Assembly: GCA_022447605.1 (NCBI GenBank)
Contig: JAKVBG010000024.1
Span: 1-64,000, forward strand
DNA: 64,000 nt
Source: Mariniblastus sp.
Lineage (GTDB): Bacteria; Planctomycetota; Planctomycetia; Pirellulales; Pirellulaceae
Reading direction: 5' to 3'
Below the pieces are notes generated by a model. That model was not told the DNA's origin and ran no database searches. It saw nothing but the letters and a program-made list of their open reading frames with translations. The stretch's first letter is position 1. The number at the start of each line of letters is the position of its first letter. Shown in pieces: positions 27,958 through 36,922 of the stretch. Both the position numbers and the translations under genes were made by a program.

Positions 27958-28515
27958 ATGAACGAGACAATGGTTCAACAAGAAGGTTTCGCTGCCCGCT
28001 GTCAAAAGGTTCTCCAAGTTGCCAAGGAGCTATTTCAAGGCAAACCTGACTGGGTTACGTTTTTCCGAGAAACCCTGGGTGTCAGTGGTGCCGCCCGCAG
28101 CGTGTTCCCGACTCAGGCCGAATACGTGATGTTCGAGAAGTCGAACGAGTATGTTGAGATCCAGAATATGGTCCTGGCCCTGCGAAACAGGAAGATGTCC
28201 GGGGGTGGCGCAAATGAGCCGACCAAGGTGATCACCGTCCGATTGCCTGAAAGCTTGCACGAAGCTCTCAAGGCGGAAGCAAGCGATCACAATACCAGCA
28301 TGAACAAGCTCTGCATCTCGAAGCTATTACAAGTGCTTATCGATAACCCGAACCAGGCTGCCCCGGTCCGAGCGGCCGCCGCCGCCATGGCTGCTAAGCC
28401 GATGTCACCGGCCATGCCCCAGTCGAATATGCAGTCGGCCCCCAATTTCAGGTCGACTTTCCATACCCCGACCAATCCGGCCATGGCACCCAATACGAAT
28501 AAATTCGGCCAGTAG
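27958..28515 (+). CDS. Ribbon-helix-helix (HicB/CopG-like) protein
   Basis: A 185-residue protein with a good Shine-Dalgarno (AAAGGAG) before ATG. Residues about 1-85 form an unassigned helical domain (VLQVAKELFQGKPDWVTFFRETLGVSG). Residues about 88-130 form a ribbon-helix-helix motif (TKVITVRLPESLHEALKAEA, then NTSMNKLCISKLLQVLI), the HicB-type C-terminal DNA-binding layout. The tail is rich in Ala, Pro, Met and Asn and probably disordered. No HicA-type toxin gene is adjacent. It is likely a DNA-binding regulator, possibly acting at the upstream dyad (inference). A terminator follows at 28592. Confidence 0.85.
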   Translation: MNETMVQQEGFAARCQKVLQVAKELFQGKPDWVTFFRETLGVSGAARSVFPTQAEYVMFEKSNEYVEIQNMVLALRNRKMSGGGANEPTKVITVRLPESLHEALKAEASDHNTSMNKLCISKLLQVLIDNPNQAAPVRAAAAAMAAKPMSPAMPQSNMQSAPNFRSTFHTPTNPAMAPNTNKFGQ

Positions 28516-28591
28516 GCAAGCCAATCTTCCCGGCATGAAATGGAGTTTTCAGGAAACACCGGGAAATATCATGAATGGATCTTGTTGAACC

Positions 28592-28627
28592 CAAAGTGCC
28601 GATCAAGGATGGTTGGCACTTTGTTTT
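28592..28627 (+). terminator. Rho-independent terminator after RHH gene
   Basis: A perfect 9-bp stem (caaagtgcc / ggcactttg) with a 13-base loop followed by four T. It separates the RHH gene from the flavoprotein gene. Confidence 0.7.
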
Positions 28628-28651
28628 CAAACCGATCCTGTTGAGTGAAAT

Positions 28652-29902
28652 TTGTCCAGTTCCGACCAGGTGTGGGATGTCATTGTCATCGGCGGGGGTG
28701 CCGCCGGACTGATGGCGGCATTCAGCGCAGCGGAGTGCGGCCGCCAGGTCCTGTTGCTGGAAAAAAACCGAAAGCTCGGTGTTAAGATATTGATGTCCGG
28801 GGGAACCCGCTGCAATATCACGCACGACTGCGGACCGAAAGAGATCGCCACGGCCATCGGCGAACAAGGGAGGTTTCTGTACCCGGCACTCGGTGCCTTG
28901 CCACCCGACCAGGTCGTCAGCTTGATTGAAAGTTGTGGCGTCCCTACCAAGATCGAAACGACGGGAAAGATCTTCCCGGCCAGTGACCGCGCCATCGACG
29001 TGCGCGACGCCCTGGTCTCACTGGCGGAATCGGCCGGTGCCGAAATCCGGACCCTGCAACCGGTCACCCACATCGCCCGTGAGAGCGACGCGTTTCTCGT
29101 ACACACGGAGCTGGCCAATTTCCGCGCCCGTCGCTTGATCCTGACAACGGGTGGCCAATCGTACCCCGGTTGTGGCACCACCGGTGACGGTTACCCATGG
29201 GCGGCTTCGTTGGGACATACGTTGGTCCCGCCAGTGGCCGCACTGACCCCTATCCGCACGACCGATCCCGGGCCGAAACAACTGAGCGGCATGACGCTGC
29301 CTTCTACCGGCGTGACGGTCGTCGATCCCGGGGGCCAACCGCCCGAAGTGATCGCCCGCCAACAAGGTTCGATCCTGTTCACCCATTTTGGATTCTCGGG
29401 ACCGGCCATCATGAATGTCAGCCGCGCGATCAACCGACACGATTCACCCGCACGCCTGATGTTGAATCTCGATTTTGTTTGCAGGGAATCGACCGAACAT
29501 TTTCAATCCCGCTTCCGGGATCTCCTGGAGGCCCAGGGAAGATCGAGTGTCGCCAACCTGACTATTGAGGACGTGCCACGGCGCCTGCTGCGATACCTGC
29601 TGGATCGCGCCGAGATCCCCTCGGAAACCCGCGCCGCGGAACTCCATCGCGACCAGTTCACCCGTCTGGTCCGGGAAATGAAATGCGCTTCCTTCCCGGT
29701 CAGTGGAACCCTCGGGTTCAAAAAAGCGGAAGTGACCGCCGGCGGAATCAGCCTGGAAGAGATCAATTCCAGGACCATGGAGAGCAAGACTTGCCCCGGC
29801 CTTTTCCTGGCTGGCGAAGTGATCGACATCGACGGTCCGATCGGCGGGTACAATTTCCAGGCCGCCTTCAGCACGGGCTGGCTGGCCGGCCAGAACGTAT
29901 AA
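28652..29902 (+). CDS. FAD-dependent oxidoreductase, BaiN/YhiN (HI0933) family
   Basis: A 416-residue flavoprotein. VIVIGGGAAGLMAAFSAAECG near the N-terminus binds the FAD ADP moiety, followed by LLEKNRKLGVKILMSGGTRCNITH, diagnostic of the HI0933/BaiN family. The C-terminal second FAD block is GLFLAGEVIDIDGPIGGYNFQAAF. Start: the in-frame TGA at 28646 leaves TTG at 28652 as the only possible start before the FAD motif, so a TTG start is decided by the sequence. Relatives are predicted NAD(P)H- or tRNA-linked oxidoreductases; the substrate is unknown. Confidence 0.93.
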   Translation: MSSSDQVWDVIVIGGGAAGLMAAFSAAECGRQVLLLEKNRKLGVKILMSGGTRCNITHDCGPKEIATAIGEQGRFLYPALGALPPDQVVSLIESCGVPTKIETTGKIFPASDRAIDVRDALVSLAESAGAEIRTLQPVTHIARESDAFLVHTELANFRARRLILTTGGQSYPGCGTTGDGYPWAASLGHTLVPPVAALTPIRTTDPGPKQLSGMTLPSTGVTVVDPGGQPPEVIARQQGSILFTHFGFSGPAIMNVSRAINRHDSPARLMLNLDFVCRESTEHFQSRFRDLLEAQGRSSVANLTIEDVPRRLLRYLLDRAEIPSETRAAELHRDQFTRLVREMKCASFPVSGTLGFKKAEVTAGGISLEEINSRTMESKTCPGLFLAGEVIDIDGPIGGYNFQAAFSTGWLAGQNV

Positions 29903-29944
29903 ACTGTCGGTCTTGCCGAAAGGTGGCAAGTCTTTACCCAAGCC

Positions 29945-29971
29945 TTTACGAAACTCGCCGATCGTTATAAT
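29945..29971 (+). promoter_or_regulatory. Weak putative promoter before membrane orphan
   Basis: TATAAT at 29966-29971 is a perfect -10 box. TTTACG at 29945-29950 is a poor -35 with short 15-base spacing. It sits 50 bases upstream of the ATG at 30022. Confidence 0.3.
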
Positions 29972-30021
29972 GGTTGGGTGGATCCCCTGGGTCCGGTCAA
30001 CCCACAGGTCGAGGCAGGACA

Positions 30022-30666
30022 ATGAACTGGCTTACAGAAACCCCCGAGTGGATTATCCTGTCCGGGCTGCTGCTGGCCGGGAGCTTCTACCTGCTGGCCC
30101 GTTTTGGATTGAAAAAGATCCTCTTCAAAAAGATGACCATTGCCACTCTCTCCGTCACACTCATTGTCTTCCTGTTCGAACTGGCCTATGTCACCGATCA
30201 TGAACGACTACGGCACGCCGTCTCCGAGATGGCTTACGGAGCGCGGTGGAACCGACCGGAAAAAGTGATCCGGCATATCAGCCCGACCCGACCCACGGTC
30301 ATCAAGCGCGTGTCAGACGATATGACGCATCTCAAGTTCGACGAGTGCCAGGTCGTCAGCTTTGACGATATCACGATCAATCCCTTCAAGCAGACCCAGG
30401 CAACCGTGGACTTCACCCTGTTTGCCAATATTGACGCGCGGGAAAAATACATGTGCCGCGCTAAGGGGACACGACGGGTGAGATTTCACTTCGAGAAAGA
30501 AGAGGACAACCACTGGCGCGTGGTCAACGGGACCAACCTCCCGTTACAGGGAATCCGTGCGCCGGTCACGCAATTCAGACCGATGCCGGGAACGCGCGAG
30601 GGGAACAAGTTGCCCGAAGGGATCGAGTTCAACCCGCCCTCATTCGAATTGAATATCGGCTTCTGA
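30022..30666 (+). CDS. Membrane-anchored hypothetical protein
   Basis: A 214-residue protein with two N-terminal membrane helices (WIILSGLLLAGSFYLLARF and TIATLSVTLIVFLFELAYV) separated by a Lys-rich loop. A mostly beta soluble domain follows (about 70-214: VVSFDDITINPFKQTQATVDFTLFANI, RVRFHFEKEEDNHWRVVNG). The strand-rich pattern ending in W-x-V-x-N-G resembles the NTF2/SnoaL-like domains often tethered in planctomycete membrane proteins, but this is tentative. The ATG at 30022 is chosen; the earlier in-frame codon lacks a ribosome site. No partner gene is evident. Confidence 0.7.
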   Translation: MNWLTETPEWIILSGLLLAGSFYLLARFGLKKILFKKMTIATLSVTLIVFLFELAYVTDHERLRHAVSEMAYGARWNRPEKVIRHISPTRPTVIKRVSDDMTHLKFDECQVVSFDDITINPFKQTQATVDFTLFANIDAREKYMCRAKGTRRVRFHFEKEEDNHWRVVNGTNLPLQGIRAPVTQFRPMPGTREGNKLPEGIEFNPPSFELNIGF

Positions 30667-30732
30667 GTAGTGCACTCCCAAAGCACTGACCTGGCAGAAA
30701 GTCGTTCGGATCAAAAACCAATCGGACAATCT

Positions 30733-31740
30733 TTACATTCGCAGCAATGCGGCTCCACAAGCCAGCCCCGCCCCGGCGGTAGTGAGCAGCACCCATTGAT
30801 CCGACAATTCACGCCCGGCCCGAATCTGTTGATCGAGCGCGGTCGGGATCGTGGCGGCCGAACTGTTCCCGTACTCGGGTAGGGTGATGCAGGTTTGGTC
30901 CGGTGAAAAACCGAGACGCGTGCGGACCGATTCGATGATCCGGGTATTCGCCTGGTGCGGGATCCAGAGATCGATATCGGTTACTAGCAGTCCATTCCTC
31001 TGTAACAAAGTTTGGGCCATTTCCGTCATCGATTCGACCGCGTAGCGAAAGACGGCCTGGCCATTGTTGATTCTCATCAGATGCCGCCCTTCCTCCAGCG
31101 AGGACGAACTGAACGGATACCGCGATCCCCCGTCCGGTATCAGCAGTTGGTCCCAACCACTCCCTTCACTGGAGAGTTCCATATCGACGATTCGCGCCGG
31201 GCCATCAGCGGGACCGACCAGTACGGCTCCGGCCCCATCGGCAAAAATGGCAGCCGTGCCGAAATCGGCTGGATTGGTACGTCGCGAGAGCAGGTTGGCG
31301 GCAATTAACAGAACCGATCTCCCCTGGGTACGACAAAGGGCATCGGCCACCTGCAACCCGTACAGGAAACCGGAACAGGCAACGGCCATATCAAAAGCGG
31401 CGACCGGGCCGAGGCCGAGTTCAAAAGCGACGCGTGGCGCCGTCGGTGGTAATAGGTGATCGGGAGTGCTCGTCGCCAGGATCAAAGTACCAATCGGCTC
31501 CCGCTCTGCCGGTGTGACCTGGTCCAGGACCGCGCGCCCGGCCGCGATGGCCAGATCGGAAACCGCCTGGTCGGCGCTGGCTACCCGGCGGCGGACCACG
31601 CCCGTCCGCTGCTCGATCCAACCCGGATCTAGGCCGAGCACGGCTTCCAGTTCCGGGTTCTCAACCACCCTTTCCGGCAGGTAACTACCAGTGGCCACGA
31701 TCCGCGAGGCGGGTTCCATAGATGGTGACGATCGGTTCAT
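30733..31740 (-). CDS. fabH: 3-oxoacyl-ACP synthase III (KAS III) family protein
   Basis: A 335-residue thiolase-fold enzyme. The catalytic triad is visible: Cys in AFDMAVACSGFLYGL (about residue 121), His in IPHQANTRI (about 258) and Asn in YGNSSAATIPTAL (about 288). In typical FabH this condenses acetyl-CoA with malonyl-ACP to start fatty acid synthesis. Other KAS III-like proteins make specialised or unusual lipids, and the gene is not in a fatty acid gene cluster here, so the exact substrate is uncertain. The start at 31740 is the first Met; a second at about residue 8 (MEPASRIVATGSYLP) is a possible alternative. Confidence 0.9.
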   Translation of the reverse strand: MNRSSPSMEPASRIVATGSYLPERVVENPELEAVLGLDPGWIEQRTGVVRRRVASADQAVSDLAIAAGRAVLDQVTPAEREPIGTLILATSTPDHLLPPTAPRVAFELGLGPVAAFDMAVACSGFLYGLQVADALCRTQGRSVLLIAANLLSRRTNPADFGTAAIFADGAGAVLVGPADGPARIVDMELSSEGSGWDQLLIPDGGSRYPFSSSSLEEGRHLMRINNGQAVFRYAVESMTEMAQTLLQRNGLLVTDIDLWIPHQANTRIIESVRTRLGFSPDQTCITLPEYGNSSAATIPTALDQQIRAGRELSDQWVLLTTAGAGLACGAALLRM

Positions 31741-31886
31741 ACTTCAATTTTAAACGATCAGAAAAATCACGTCAGAGGGTCACCGAAAAATCATTTTTGC
31801 GATATAAACATAGCATCGATACAGCGAAGGGTGTCGCCATCGTCAATCGAACAGTCTATCCCGAACGGAACGAGAAAGGTCAAATC

Positions 31887-32234
31887 ATGGCAAAAGTCGA
31901 CTGGAGTTATCACCGACCCGGCTGAAAGACGTGTGTCAAGACGCAAGAGTTTCTTGCCCAGCATGATGTATCGATCAAAACCGAAGTGAACGCCAAGAAA
32001 GAAAAACTTCAGGGCCCGGCCGCGCTGAAGATGGCGAGCGAGTCCAATGAACTGTTCGTCGGCAAGGGGAAGAAGGTTGTCCACCTGAACCTGAAAAAAG
32101 AACCGGCCAGTAATGAAGAGATCCTCAAGTTGATGCTCGGACCAACCGGGAACCTGCGCGCCCCAACTCTGCGGGTCGGCAAGAAACTGGTGGTCGGTTT
32201 CAACGAGGAGATGTACCAGGGACTGTTCGGCTAG
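31887..32234 (+). CDS. ArsC-like thioredoxin-fold selenoprotein (UGA = Sec at codon 13)
   Basis: The frame begins at ATG 31887, 7 bases after GAAAGG, encodes MAKVDWSYHRPG, then TGA at 31923-31925, then K-T-C and 102 residues that continue in the same frame to TAG at 32234. Reading TGA as selenocysteine gives U-x-x-C in the place of the active-site Cys of the thioredoxin/ArsC-like fold. The C-terminal block (LLGPTGNLRAPTLRVGKKLVVGFNEE) matches the cis-Pro and GFNEE region of ArsC/Spx-like proteins. Without readthrough both halves would be useless, and the part after TGA lacks its own ribosome site. A candidate SECIS hairpin is at 31943-31957. Predicted small redox enzyme. Confidence 0.85.
31943..31957 (+). 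promoter_or_regulatory. Candidate bacterial SECIS hairpin
   Basis: gcaag / cttgc 5-bp stem (31943-31947 with 31953-31957) around loop AGTTT, starting 17 bases after the TGA. An extra A-T pair would leave a GUU loop. Size and distance fit bacterial SECIS rules (short stem-loop 16-37 bases downstream, G early in the loop), but the stem is short and folding was done by eye. Confidence 0.45.
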
Positions 32235-32246
32235 TCCGGGGCCGTT

Positions 32247-33545
32247 TTACGGGCCGTTGGTCACCGGTGCCGCGGCCTCCATCATGATGCCACACAACCA
32301 GGCGCCATACGTTCCCAGGGCATAGCCCAATACGGCCAGCAGGACTCCTACCGGCGCCAGGGCGGGGTGGAACGCGGCAGCCACCACCGGCGCACTGGCC
32401 GCCCCTCCAATGTTCGCTTTACTGCCCACGGCCAGGAAGAAGTACGGCGCCCGAATCAGGTAGCCGACCACGAACAACAGGACGACGTGGAACAACATCC
32501 AGATCCCGCCCACCATGAACAGCCCCGGGTGTTCAAATATGGCGAAGATATCCATTCCCAGACCAATCGTCGCAACCAGGATGAAGATACAGACCGTCCC
32601 GACCTTGGATGCCCCGGCACCTTCGTAATTTCTCAACCGGGTAAACGACATCAACACACCGAATGTCGTGGCCAACACGATCAACCAGAAGAACTTCGAG
32701 TCGAGTGAAAGCTTTGACAGCCCGGGGTAGTTCGATTCGATCCAGGGGGCCAGGCAATCGGCGGCTGCATGGCAGAAGGCGACAGTACCAAAGGCAAGCG
32801 CCAGGATCACCATCAGGTCGGCCGTGGTCGGGTTCCGTTGAATCCCCAGACTGAAATTTTCCATCTTCTCTTTCAACCGTTCCACACTCGACGCGTCCGC
32901 TTTCATGAAACGATCGATCGCTTTGGCTTTACCAACACCCAACAGCAGAAAGACCATCCAGAATTCGGCCACCAGGACATCGACCGCCACCATCACGCTG
33001 AACAGTTCATCGGATGGGTTGAAAATCTCTTTCATGGCGGCCTGGTTGGCCCCGCCACCAATCCAGCTGCCGGCCACGGTGGTCAAGCCTCGCCAGACGG
33101 CATTGCTGTCCGCCCCGCCTACCAGTTCCGGGTCAAAGGAGGCCACGATCAAGATGGCAATCGGCCCTCCCAGGACCACGCCGACCGTACCGGTCAGGAA
33201 CATGACCAACGCCTTGGGGCCGAGTTTGAAAATCTCGCGCAGGTCGATACTCAGGGTCAGCAGGACCAGACTGGCCGGCAACATGTAGCGGGTCGCGACG
33301 TGATACAGGTTGGAATCCTTCGGTTCCACCATGCCCGAGGCGGTCAACAGGGAAGGGAGAAAATAGCAGAGCAACAACATCGGTACAAACCGGTAAAACG
33401 TCACCCAACCCCGGGACTGGAAACTGTGGGTCCAGAAAATCAGACCGAGCATGATCATCAGGATCCCGAAAATGACCGCATCATTGGAAATGATCGGCTC
33501 GGCAAAACGGAACTGGTCGAGGAACTCTTTGATATTCTGCAACAT
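32247..33545 (-). CDS. DUF819 family membrane protein
   Basis: Integral membrane protein of 432 residues with roughly ten to twelve helices. Recognisable family segments are VVLGGPIAILIVA, WRGLTTVAGSWIGGGANQAAMKEIF and APYFFLAVGSKANIGGAASAPVVAAAF. The duplicated Gly/Ala/Asn-rich re-entrant-like blocks are typical of DUF819 (YjcL-like) proteins, proposed but not proven to be transporters or permeases. It is convergent with the selenoprotein gene, 12 bases apart, and starts 35 bases downstream of the amidohydrolase stop on the same strand, so co-transcription is likely. Confidence 0.88.
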   Translation of the reverse strand: MLQNIKEFLDQFRFAEPIISNDAVIFGILMIMLGLIFWTHSFQSRGWVTFYRFVPMLLLCYFLPSLLTASGMVEPKDSNLYHVATRYMLPASLVLLTLSIDLREIFKLGPKALVMFLTGTVGVVLGGPIAILIVASFDPELVGGADSNAVWRGLTTVAGSWIGGGANQAAMKEIFNPSDELFSVMVAVDVLVAEFWMVFLLLGVGKAKAIDRFMKADASSVERLKEKMENFSLGIQRNPTTADLMVILALAFGTVAFCHAAADCLAPWIESNYPGLSKLSLDSKFFWLIVLATTFGVLMSFTRLRNYEGAGASKVGTVCIFILVATIGLGMDIFAIFEHPGLFMVGGIWMLFHVVLLFVVGYLIRAPYFFLAVGSKANIGGAASAPVVAAAFHPALAPVGVLLAVLGYALGTYGAWLCGIMMEAAAPVTNGP

Positions 33546-33580
33546 GGGATTTGATTCTCAAAAGAAATCAGGTAAGCCTG

Positions 33581-34774
33581 CTATTCCTGCTGGAACTTGG
33601 TCGCGGCGCGCTGGTAACGCTCGGCAATGCCGGGCAGGATTCGCAACGCGTTCCGGTAATAGATTTTTTTTAATGCATCATCAGGCAGATTCAAACCGTA
33701 AATAAACCAGAGCCCCTGAGGCTGTGGACGTTTTTCCGAATAGGGGAAATACTCATCCTGGGTTTGCAGGAACCGCCAATAATATCCCAACCGCTCCTCG
33801 GGCCAAGGGCCATCCGTTCCAAACAGGATGCGGTCCTGGTGCCGCAAGACAAATTGGCGGGCCGTGAAGGGCTGTCGGCCCAACTCGCCAATCCGAGAGG
33901 CGATCTCGATATAGAGGTTGGGGTACTCCGCCATCCAGTGACCGACCGTTTCCAGGTCTTCCGAGTTGCCCGCCACATGAGCGCCGATGAAAACCGTTCC
34001 CGGATTGCGGGCGATGACCCGGTTGCGGGCATCGAGCAACTCGGCGCGACTGGGAAATTGATCGCCGTGGAAACTCCACTCCGGGTGGCGAAACAGCTCT
34101 TCATAACGTTCGTTTTTCGGTGTCACCGGTTCAAAGAAAGCGGCCGGATCCCCCGTATGGATCAGGATCGGAAAACCTAATTCACCGCACGTCTGCCAGA
34201 TCGGCTGCCAGCGAGGATCATCAATCTTCAACAATTCACCTCGGACATCCCGGTGCGACAACCCGAACTGCTTGAAGAACTTGACGCCCACAATTCCCTT
34301 CTCGCGGGCTCGCTTCAACTGTTCACAGGTCGTGCGAACAAAACCAGGCTGGTTACAGGCCCAGGTTTTCGGACGGTCCTCGACACCGCCACCCCGGAAA
34401 TCAATATGCACAAAGGCGAGGATGCGGTCCCGGTCCTGTTGCAGGAAATCGAGATGCTTCTCTTCATCTCCCAAACGCGCGTCGAGGCTGACACTGAGAG
34501 CGATATGATTGCGGTCCATCACCTCGATGTACTTTTGCAACGCCTCCCGGTCACCCTTCAATCGCAACCCAAAATGTGAGTGGATATCGATGGCGGGAAA
34601 ACGGGCGTACCGCACATCCGTCCGGGGAGCCTTGAGCATCGATTCCGGGTAATACTGGTCAATCGTCGGTAACTTGTTACCCGCTTCCTGCCCCCAAGCC
34701 ACCGCGGACAGCAAGCCGAGCAGGAGCCCACACGTTGCCCCGACACGACGTCCCGATTGAAAGCAACTTGGCAT
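33581..34774 (-). CDS. Exported amidohydrolase family 2 protein
   Basis: A 397-residue secreted metal hydrolase. It begins MPSCFQSGRRVGATCGLLLGLLSAVAWG, a signal peptide; the earlier in-frame codon at 34849 is unlikely. The metal site motif is IDIHSHFGL (about residues 64-72). Later GFPILIHTGDP (about 200), FIGAHVAGN (about 265) and LFGTDGPWPEERLG (about 320) supply His and Asp ligands in the order seen in the Amidohydro_2 TIM barrel. It is similar to decarboxylase/lactonase-type amidohydrolases. Substrate unknown. Confidence 0.9.
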   Translation of the reverse strand: MPSCFQSGRRVGATCGLLLGLLSAVAWGQEAGNKLPTIDQYYPESMLKAPRTDVRYARFPAIDIHSHFGLRLKGDREALQKYIEVMDRNHIALSVSLDARLGDEEKHLDFLQQDRDRILAFVHIDFRGGGVEDRPKTWACNQPGFVRTTCEQLKRAREKGIVGVKFFKQFGLSHRDVRGELLKIDDPRWQPIWQTCGELGFPILIHTGDPAAFFEPVTPKNERYEELFRHPEWSFHGDQFPSRAELLDARNRVIARNPGTVFIGAHVAGNSEDLETVGHWMAEYPNLYIEIASRIGELGRQPFTARQFVLRHQDRILFGTDGPWPEERLGYYWRFLQTQDEYFPYSEKRPQPQGLWFIYGLNLPDDALKKIYYRNALRILPGIAERYQRAATKFQQE

Positions 34775-34949
34775 TCCGTCAAATCCTGAAGGTTCTGGAC
34801 AGGGTCGGCTCAAAGGAGAGCGGAGCCAGCAAAAGACCAAGTGTAACATCTTTTCGTCGAGCGTCGTGACCCGGGTCCAGACCAGCCCCTGAAAACCGAT
34901 CCGGCCACCTCATCATTTCATGCGCGGGAAAGCCTGTCGAAGTGGGCGA

Positions 34950-36290
34950 TCAAACAGCCCAGCGGGAACGCATTTCGGGCACGAGCCAGCGGGCCGCCTC
35001 GTTGTCGTTGATCAGCGCTTCCGTTTCGGGATCCCAACGGATCGGGCGTCCCACCCGCATCGCGATGTTGTTGAGATGGCAAATCGTGGCCGTCCGGTGA
35101 CCGATTTCCGCCGTCGCCATGGGTGCCTGACGCGTCTTGACCGACTCGATGAAGTTGCGATGGTGCCCGGGGCTGCGACCCAACTGGGTCTCAAAATCGG
35201 GAATCATCTGGTCAACTTGCACTGGCTTACCCTGTCGGACATTCTCAGGAAGCAGTTCGGGACGGGAAGCCGTCATGGCCCCCCCGTGGATGGCGACAAA
35301 CAGCCAGCCATCGGTTCCCTCAAAGCGCAAGCCCCGCGGGCCCTGAGTCGAGCCAATCATCTTGACCCCGTTGGCGTAGGTGTTGGTGAACTCGTAATCC
35401 CAGAACGCATCGTAGGGGCTCCCCTCAATTTGCACTCCCCGGGCCGCGTACTCAACCGGTCCGGAATGATCCATGCCGAGGGCCAACTGGGCAATGTCAA
35501 TGATATGGGCGCCCCGATCGGTCATCTCACCCCCGCCGTGGTTGAGGATGAAACGCCACCAGAAATGGCCACCGCCCGACCAGTAAGGCGTGGGCGGCAC
35601 TGGACCGAGCCAGAGATCCCAGTCCAGGTGTTCGGGAATCGCCTCGCCCTCGGTTCGCACCTTGGTGCCCCGCGCTTGCAGGTGGTGTTCCTGTTCACAA
35701 GGCATGTTGATCCGGACGGTATGAATCTCACCGAGCCGTCCATTGCGAACCAGCTCGGCGGCAAAACGACAATTGTTGTTAGACCGTTCATGGCTGCCAC
35801 ATTGCAGAATTCGGCCACTCCGCTTGGCCGCTTCGCGGATCGCCTTGCTTTCCCCGAACGAATTGGCCAGCGGCTTCTCGCAATAGACATCCTTACCGGA
35901 ATCGAGCGCCCGCACTGATGCCGCCGCGTGCCAGTGATCCGGCGTCGAGACATGAACCGCGTCAATATCGTCACGGCAGATAATCTCCCGCAAGTCCGTG
36001 TAGGCCAGGCAGTCCTGATTGCCGTAATGCTGGTTGACAGCATCTACACCGGTTTTCAAATGGTTTTGATCGACGTCACAAACCGCCACCAGTTGAACGG
36101 ACGAATCCCGCATGAACGCATTTGTGTTGTGCTGCCCCTTCCCGCCAGAACCAATGGCCGCCATCACGATTCGATCACTCGGTGGAACCGTTCCGGACCC
36201 GGCCAGGACCGAAGCGGGAACCACGTGCGGCAGCGAGACAGCGGCTGCCACTGTTTTGACAAACTTGCGACGTGTCGGTTTCTTGTTCAA
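34950..36290 (-). CDS. Gfo/Idh/MocA family oxidoreductase with twin-arginine leader
   Basis: NAD(P)-dependent oxidoreductase of 446 residues. Start: the Tat motif TRRKFVKTVAAAVSLPHVV begins four codons after a TTG at 36290, which is preceded by GGGAGAAGAG. An in-frame ATG at 36332 is the alternative. The Rossmann segment IVMAAIGSGGKGQHNTNAF, IDAVHVSTPDHWHA (EKP-type partner) and GKDVYCEKPLANSFGESKAI, with the catalytic Lys in CEKPL, identify the family. Exported Gfo/Idh/MocA proteins are widespread in planctomycetes and thought to act on sugars; the specificity here is unknown. Confidence 0.92.
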   Translation of the reverse strand: MNKKPTRRKFVKTVAAAVSLPHVVPASVLAGSGTVPPSDRIVMAAIGSGGKGQHNTNAFMRDSSVQLVAVCDVDQNHLKTGVDAVNQHYGNQDCLAYTDLREIICRDDIDAVHVSTPDHWHAAASVRALDSGKDVYCEKPLANSFGESKAIREAAKRSGRILQCGSHERSNNNCRFAAELVRNGRLGEIHTVRINMPCEQEHHLQARGTKVRTEGEAIPEHLDWDLWLGPVPPTPYWSGGGHFWWRFILNHGGGEMTDRGAHIIDIAQLALGMDHSGPVEYAARGVQIEGSPYDAFWDYEFTNTYANGVKMIGSTQGPRGLRFEGTDGWLFVAIHGGAMTASRPELLPENVRQGKPVQVDQMIPDFETQLGRSPGHHRNFIESVKTRQAPMATAEIGHRTATICHLNNIAMRVGRPIRWDPETEALINDNEAARWLVPEMRSRWAV

Positions 36291-36922
36291 CGCTCTTCTC
36301 CCTGCGGAATCCGTGCCGGCCAATCGGCACATGACGGTTGACTTTCGATAGGCGGATGGAGGGAATGGCCCCGTGGAAACGGGTGGAGCCCGAGGGGCCA
36401 CCAAATTCTCCAACCCAAACTCCGCTCCATGATCCTTTGCGGCCACCCGTTTTGCAAGTAATCAACGAATGTCCCACCCCAACCGCAGAAACGGAAAGAG
36501 AACACTTGGAGCGAGCGGGTCAAACTGCCGATCAGCTCCTTGCCGGTTGGACGGGAGCCGAATTCTGGCTGGTTTGCTTCCCCATCGACAGTGAACAGAA
36601 AACGGGGAACCATTTTTTTTCAGGCGTCAAAGGAGCTCACCAGCGGCGGTCTGGGGAACAATAATTTCGGTCGACTGGCAGGCGGGCAAAACCGTTCATA
36701 CGCCCGTTTCCCCACGTCGAAGCGACAGGGGAAAACGTGGCGGTCCCTATCTAACGGTTTTCGGGATTGCGCCGAGAACCGATCCGGAAATTGAAGGGTG
36801 CTGTCAGGTTTCAAAAAATTGTCATCTATCTCCCTCAACAGAAGCTAGGTTTATTGTGGTCCCGCAGCCTCGCTCGGATACCAGCACTCTTCTCGATCAC
36901 TCTCTATTCACATTTTGCGACC
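36291..36922. other. Divergent intergenic region with no recognised gene
   Basis: Six hundred bases between the Gfo/Idh/MocA and HD-GYP genes. Short open frames on both strands overlap and resemble nothing. One imperfect hairpin (gtttcccc / ggggaaaac, 36706-36736) is the only structure noted. The region probably holds two divergent promoters and a long leader for the HD-GYP gene. I looked for a cyclic di-GMP riboswitch and did not find one. Confidence 0.45.

Noticed and set aside
31986..32234. Treating the second part of the ArsC-like gene as its own 82-residue gene
   Set aside because: No ribosome site, the fold would lack its active-site N-terminus, and the upstream 12 codons are in frame with a good ribosome site; TGA readthrough explains both halves.
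36291..36922. Possible cyclic di-GMP riboswitch ahead of the HD-GYP gene
   Set aside because: I could not find the conserved tetraloop/receptor and core elements; only one imperfect hairpin was seen.
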